The notes beneath the pieces were generated by a model that saw only the letters and a program-made list of their open reading frames with translations, was not told the origin of the DNA and did no database searches. Both the position numbers and the translations under genes were made by a program. From positions 1 through 24,124 of the forward strand of contig CAYRYU010000108.1 of the NCBI GenBank assembly GCA_964428355.1: 24,124 nucleotides of DNA, given 5' to 3'. The stretch is from CAYRYU01 sp964428355 (GTDB lineage Bacteria > Muiribacteriota > Ozemobacteria > Ozemobacterales > Ozemobacteraceae). Shown piece by piece: positions 20,256 to 24,124 of this stretch. Position 1 is the stretch's first letter. Every line of letters starts with the position of its first letter.

Positions 20256-23210
20256 TCAGGGAGCAGGACGCCGTTCGACTGCGAGAACTGTAAAGTCATC
20301 GGCCTGGCCGGCTCCACGGGCGCCAAAACCCGGATGCCTGGTGATGACCTCGCGGCAGAACTCCTCCAGATGCATGGCCCCAAAACCCCGTATGTATTCC
20401 AGGAACCGGGAATATGCGGTCCCCGGTTTTCCTTCCAGTGTTTCGAGAAGTCCATCGGAATAGAACACCAGCCGCTCACCCGGAAGGATCTCGAATGAAG
20501 TGGGAGTCACCTGGAGTTTTGAGCGGAAGCCCATGAGCTTGCCCTTTCCCTCGATCGGGGTGATTTCCCGGTTTTTCTTCAGCAGCAGAGGAAGGGGGTT
20601 GCCGAAATTGAAGAAGGTCGCTCTGTTGGTCGCAACGTCGATCTCCAGAAGGCCCAGCGTCATGAAGAGCGGCGCGTTGGCGGTCCGGTGGATCACCCCG
20701 TTCAGCGCCTGGAGCAGATCTTCGGGAGGGCTTGGGGAAAACGCGAAGTGGTTGACGATCCCTTTCACCATGGCCATGATCAGAGCGGCGGGTATTCCAT
20801 GGCCGGTCACGTCACCCTGCAAGACCAGGAGACGGTTGTCGGGCCTGACGATGTAATCGAAATAGTCTCCGCCAAGGTCGGAGGCGGGAACGGAATATCC
20901 GAAGATCCGGTATTCTCCATGTTCGAGTGACCCCTTGGGAAGAAGCCCGTCCTGGACCCTCTTTGCAAGGCTGACTTCCTCGAGTTGTTCTAGCATCCTG
21001 TTGAACTGGACCGTAAGGGCTCCCAGCTCGTCGGAATCCTGGGGGGGAATCCGGTAGGAAAACTTCTGGATGTTCACGGCTTCCATTCCCGAAGCCAGTT
21101 CCCTGACCGGATCCAGGAACTTCCGGGCGAGAATGAGACCGAGGAGTGACGCGAATCCCAGGATCATCCCACCAAACAACAGGATCCGGAACTTCATGGA
21201 TCGGATTTCTCCCGTGATCCTGGCCAGGGGGGTAATCGAGAATATTCCACCCTCGGAGACGGAATTTGCCACCCGCCCGCAAACCAGAGCATATTGCCCT
21301 TTATAAAAAATTCGTCCGGACACGTCACGCCCCTGAATCCGGACCCCGTGGAACAAAGGCAGGAAATCTCTTCCCAGTGGACGTTTTGGATAACTCGGAA
21401 AGAACCCGATGACGTGCCGGGCCTCTTTTCCGTTCCGCTCCCGATGGCGGACCACCTTCATCTTGCGGTTGAATTTGACCAGGACCAGCTCGGTTCCATC
21501 GTCCAAAGGCTTCATCGGAAAGAACCGGGAAAGGAAAATCTGCTGGAGATCCCTGCTGCTCCATTGCCCTGCAATGAGAAGATTGGGGCCGTTTTCGCGG
21601 AAATCAAGGCAGCGGATCATGATGTACATTCCCGACTGTCCGACCGGAAGACTCGAGATGATCCCCTGGTGATCGAGATAACTGTCAAGCATCTCGAAAC
21701 CCGAAATCGGGACTCCCCACTCTGAGCGCGTCTCGAGCCCACGCAGGAACGTGGTGTCGGCCGGGAAGATTTCCCCCCTCATCCGGCAGAGGGCGACGCG
21801 AAGGAAACGGGAAACGAAGTCGTTCGGAAGCGGGTCAACGAGGCCCGGCCGATTGATGAAAATGATCTCGTGCGTGTCCGCCTTGAGGATGTAGATCGTC
21901 CGGCAGACATGGGGACCCATGAACATCCTGAGGTCCTCCCTCAGCATCCTGAAACCAAGGGGGGTTTCGGGATGGGCCTGGTCGATTATACGGTTGAATC
22001 CACGTTCGCTGGACATATACCCAAGCGAATAGCGCCTCTCGTAGGTGTCCAGGGTCCGGAACCCCATGGTCTCCATCTTAAGCCTGAGCCAGTCTTCCTT
22101 TTCCTTGACGAATGCGGCTGTGAGGAACCCCAGGATCGTCAAAGGCAGACCTCCCGCCAGCAGGAAAAGGGCAACCAGTTTCAGCCTCAGGGAAACGAAA
22201 GGAGCGGTCTCGCTGTGAAACCAAAGGCAGCTCAGGATCCAGATCGCGAGGAAGAAAAGGCCGGCAGCCCAACGAAATGGCCTGCGGTTTTCATCCTTCA
22301 TCGCCTCAGGATCGAAAATCCTCGAGGCAAGAAGAAAGTGACGCGAATCGGTGGAGAACTTGGAATCAAGCGATATCATCGACCACAGGCGCCCCTCGAG
22401 GCGAAGATGCTGTATCGGCTCCCGAAGCAGCCTCGAACCGGCGATCAGAGCCAGTTTTCGGTATTCGGGATCGACATTTCCGATCACGTTGAGCGTTTCC
22501 AGTTCGAGGACGTCGACCCGTCCACCGGGGCTCCGGAAATGGGAAAGGATCTTCTCGAGCCCGAGAAGGGGCTCGAAACCCTGAAGGTGGACGTGCGCAA
22601 AGATCGAGAACTCCTTCCCAAGGTGATAGAAGAAGTACGACTTGTAGGACGTCCGGCCCACCTCCATCCATGTCGTGAAGCCCAGCTTGTTGAAACGCTC
22701 GACCGGGTCGGGATAACCGAGATAGTCGGTCAGACCGGGATATCTGCGAAAGTCCAGGGGTTCGATTCCCCTCCGGGCCCTCTGCAACCTCCACAACAAT
22801 GCCTGAGCGGGGGGAATGGATTCCCAGATTCCAATCTGGTCGATGAGTTTCCCGTTTCCATCGAAAAGCTTGACCGAGAACAGGTCCGGGTGGGCGGCAA
22901 CAAGCTTCCTTGCAAGCCTTTCCGCCTTACGGAAGGGATTCGGCGATGCTTCGGCCCGTCGGGAAAGTTCCTCCAACGTCCCACGGAGAAGGACTTCCGG
23001 TTCGCGCATCGAGAGAACCTTTCGCAAGGTTCTCTCCAGGGTCTTGAACCCCTTTTCCTCGAAAGTCAGGGATCTCTGCTCCAAGAGGTAGCTGAGAGCC
23101 CCATCTATCAGAAGGAGAGGAAATCCGCAAAGGAAAAAGCAGACGACGAACATCTTCCCCATCAAGCCCAATCGGCCATGGGAAGAAGTGGAGCTTCTGC
23201 TCGGGGTCAC
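20256..23210 (-). CDS. Membrane sensor SpoIIE/PP2C-type serine phosphatase with HAMP domain
   Basis: Predicted 984 residues from GTG 23210 (AAAGGAAAG upstream). An ATG 62 codons earlier adds a Cys/Pro-rich stretch unlike the rest and overlaps a promoter-like pair, so it is rejected. Membrane segments lie near 18-42, 313-331, 342-366 and 674-695, leaving two large extracytoplasmic modules (43-312 and 367-673). HAMP (about 696-750) follows, with FLDPVRELASGMEAV. The SpoIIE-type PP2C domain (751-984) begins KRVQDGLLP and keeps the metal-binding aspartates in GGDYFDY (Asp782), GDVTGHG (Asp800) and ADDFT (Asp971/972). RsbU/RsbP-like phosphatases of this class dephosphorylate anti-sigma-factor antagonists. 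The input is probably periplasmic; no partner anti-sigma pair is present. Confidence 0.9.
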   Translation of the reverse strand: MTPSRSSTSSHGRLGLMGKMFVVCFFLCGFPLLLIDGALSYLLEQRSLTFEEKGFKTLERTLRKVLSMREPEVLLRGTLEELSRRAEASPNPFRKAERLARKLVAAHPDLFSVKLFDGNGKLIDQIGIWESIPPAQALLWRLQRARRGIEPLDFRRYPGLTDYLGYPDPVERFNKLGFTTWMEVGRTSYKSYFFYHLGKEFSIFAHVHLQGFEPLLGLEKILSHFRSPGGRVDVLELETLNVIGNVDPEYRKLALIAGSRLLREPIQHLRLEGRLWSMISLDSKFSTDSRHFLLASRIFDPEAMKDENRRPFRWAAGLFFLAIWILSCLWFHSETAPFVSLRLKLVALFLLAGGLPLTILGFLTAAFVKEKEDWLRLKMETMGFRTLDTYERRYSLGYMSSERGFNRIIDQAHPETPLGFRMLREDLRMFMGPHVCRTIYILKADTHEIIFINRPGLVDPLPNDFVSRFLRVALCRMRGEIFPADTTFLRGLETRSEWGVPISGFEMLDSYLDHQGIISSLPVGQSGMYIMIRCLDFRENGPNLLIAGQWSSRDLQQIFLSRFFPMKPLDDGTELVLVKFNRKMKVVRHRERNGKEARHVIGFFPSYPKRPLGRDFLPLFHGVRIQGRDVSGRIFYKGQYALVCGRVANSVSEGGIFSITPLARITGEIRSMKFRILLFGGMILGFASLLGLILARKFLDPVRELASGMEAVNIQKFSYRIPPQDSDELGALTVQFNRMLEQLEEVSLAKRVQDGLLPKGSLEHGEYRIFGYSVPASDLGGDYFDYIVRPDNRLLVLQGDVTGHGIPAALIMAMVKGIVNHFAFSPSPPEDLLQALNGVIHRTANAPLFMTLGLLEIDVATNRATFFNFGNPLPLLLKKNREITPIEGKGKLMGFRSKLQVTPTSFEILPGERLVFYSDGLLETLEGKPGTAYSRFLEYIRGFGAMHLEEFCREVITRHPGFGARGAGQADDFTVLAVERRPAP

Positions 23211-23254
23211 GGCTTTCCTTTCTTCTCCGGTTCTAACCGCAAGAGGCAAAGTGA

Positions 23255-23283
23255 ATGGTAACCCGGAAACTGTCCCCAGGCAA
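23255..23283 (-). promoter_or_regulatory. Putative promoter of the PP2C phosphatase gene
   Basis: Minus strand: TTGCCT (23283-23278), a 17-nt spacer, TACCAT (23260-23255). The leader would be about 38 nt to the GTG at 23210. Four of six matches in each box. Confidence 0.35.
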
Positions 23284-23436
23284 CGGCAGTGCAATCCAAT
23301 CGGAGCCCTTTGAAAATGAAGAGCGGCCGGACAATCTCCCGCAGCCCTGCACTTTCGTTCAGGATTCGGAATCAGTTTGGATTGCGCCATCCCCAACTTT
23401 CATCTTTTTTTGGGGGGGGAGTTTCAGGATTCTTCC

Positions 23437-23806
23437 CTATTGCTCCGGGATCAGAATCTTCCGTGCTTCGGAAACCGCCTCGACCAGGGCCAAAGCCGTT
23501 CTTTCGGCCAATTTTCCGATGTTTCCAGCAAGATCGCCCGCCTTATTGGGGTTAAACTCCCCCACCATGGGTTCACCCAGCCTGCCGTGATTGGAGCGGT
23601 CCTCCTTGTCGTTCTCGCCCATCTGGACCTGGAACTTCCGAAAGGATTTTCAGACCGGCAACATGTTGATCGTTCAAGCCAAGCTGATCCAGCATATCGA
23701 AGATCCTGACATGGAAAGGCCAGGGTGGAAAGGCGGCCGAGCAAAACGACAAAGCAAGAATTAAGATTCCCATCGTTGCAAGAATTATCAAATTGAAAGC
23801 GGCCAT
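23437..23806 (-). pseudogene. Spy/CpxP-like periplasmic protein, apparently frameshifted
   Basis: Two minus-strand frames join into one sensible protein of about 122 residues if one A is dropped from the AAAA run at 23650-23647. The first frame gives a hydrophobic signal segment (FNLIILATMGILILALSFCSA) and FDMLDQLGLNDQHVAGL; the second continues KSFRKFQVQMGENDKEDRSN and ends EARKILIPEQ. LNDQH and LIPEQ fit the two LTxxQ motifs of the Spy/CpxP family of periplasmic chaperones/sensors, with the stop directly after the second. Both halves have GC-rich third positions, as expected of coding sequence. It may be a real frameshift or a sequencing error. The start ATG (23806) has only a weak RBS. It is divergent from a CpxR-type regulator, as cpxP is in enterobacteria. 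Confidence 0.45.
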
Positions 23807-23963
23807 AAACTGCCTTTTTCAAAAAATTCCACGCCTCCGAAAATCCCCTTCAACCCAATCTTTGCCCTTTTCAAGGGATTCCGTCATCCAAGATCCGTTC
23901 AGAAAGCCTAAAATTTGTAATTCGCGATTTAGAAATCTTAAGAATCAATTTCCCGGTTCGGGA

Positions 23964-23991
23964 TTGCCTTTTTGTAAGGGAGGCTTATACT
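23964..23991 (+). promoter_or_regulatory. Putative sigma-70 promoter of the response regulator gene
   Basis: TTGCCT (23964-23969), a 16-nt spacer, TATACT (23986-23991). Start near 23998 with a short leader carrying GGAG. The intergenic region 23807-24025 is AT-rich and otherwise empty; CCCTT-TTC-AAGGG near 23872-23884 is a small inverted repeat. Confidence 0.55.
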
Positions 23992-24025
23992 AATTGGTAA
24001 TAACCTATTTTTGTGGAGTGAAAGT

Positions 24026-24124
24026 ATGAAGCGCCTGTTGCTCCTTGATGACGATGTCGACTTGTGCGAATTGCTGACGACCTACCTGACAGGTGAGGGG
24101 TTTTCGGTAACCACCCACCATGCA
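24026..24124 (+). CDS. OmpR/CpxR-type response regulator, N-terminal fragment
   Basis: The first 33 residues of a receiver domain, cut by the window end. MKRLLLLDDDVDLCELL shows the acidic triad DDD at 8-10, and TYLTGEGFSVTT matches helix 1 and strand 2 of OmpR-family receivers, CpxR most closely by eye. GGAG lies 8 nt before the ATG. The effector domain is out of view, so the subfamily is inferred. Divergent from the Spy/CpxP-like gene, which suggests an envelope-stress two-component locus. Confidence 0.8.
   Translation, partial: MKRLLLLDDDVDLCELLTTYLTGEGFSVTTHHA

Noticed and set aside
21870..23261. 463-codon plus-strand frame opposite the PP2C gene
   Set aside because: The composition is a complement artefact; it covers conserved membrane and sensor regions of the real gene.
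23211..23396. N-terminal 62-codon extension of the PP2C protein
   Set aside because: Cys/Pro-rich, no RBS at its ATG, and it overlaps a promoter-like pair; the GTG at 23210 has a better site.

Overview
The window is a GC-rich, densely coded stretch of a Gram-negative-type bacterium. Signal peptides, periplasmic sensor modules and TlpA-like and Spy/CpxP-like proteins point to a periplasm, and Shine-Dalgarno sites are strong (AGGAGG/GGAGG). A 100-N scaffold gap at 4907-5006 shows that it comes from a draft assembly, probably a metagenome-assembled genome. The mix of HEAT-CheR, SpoIIE-type phosphatase, FlgM-like and split amine/proline-dehydrogenase genes is typical of deep-branching uncultured phyla such as Riflebacteria; that placement is inference only. 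I see no tRNA, rRNA, CRISPR array, transposase or phage gene.

Layout. 1-3750: a secreted M48 metalloprotease with two C-terminal lectin-like modules faces a three-gene membrane redox cassette on the minus strand (small CXXC protein, NapH-like Fe-S membrane protein, TlpA-like thioredoxin). 4005-4769: a small coiled-coil protein and a YbjQ-family protein. 4834-5082: a structured inverted-repeat element in which the scaffold gap sits. 5111-8466: a five-gene, translationally coupled minus-strand operon for a multi-subunit FAD/NAD/Fe-S amine or imino-acid dehydrogenase, preceded by a small Pro/Ser/Arg-rich gene and a Rieske ferredoxin (to 9322). 9497-11967: a secreted GH1-fold protein lacking its catalytic glutamates but driven by a perfect consensus promoter, and a rhomboid-like membrane protein lacking the catalytic dyad and carrying a zinc ribbon. 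12152-13777: a secreted or membrane-anchored phospholipase D/cardiolipin-synthase-type protein. A 21-bp perfect inverted repeat terminates it and the gene facing it.

13838-24124 is dominated by signalling: a CheY-like receiver coupled to a giant HEAT-repeat/CheR fusion, a secreted TPR protein, a 25-nt tandem repeat array, an FlgM-like protein, and a membrane SpoIIE/PP2C phosphatase with two extracytoplasmic sensor modules and HAMP. The end holds a Spy/CpxP-like gene, apparently frameshifted, divergent from the start of an OmpR/CpxR-type response regulator.

Together the window reads as envelope maintenance and sensing (protease, PLD, thiol redox, CpxP/CpxR-like pair) plus chemotaxis- and motility-type signalling and one catabolic dehydrogenase. 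The least familiar pieces are the CXXC/NapH/TlpA cassette, the two pseudoenzymes, the HEAT-CheR fusion and the folded repeat at the gap.
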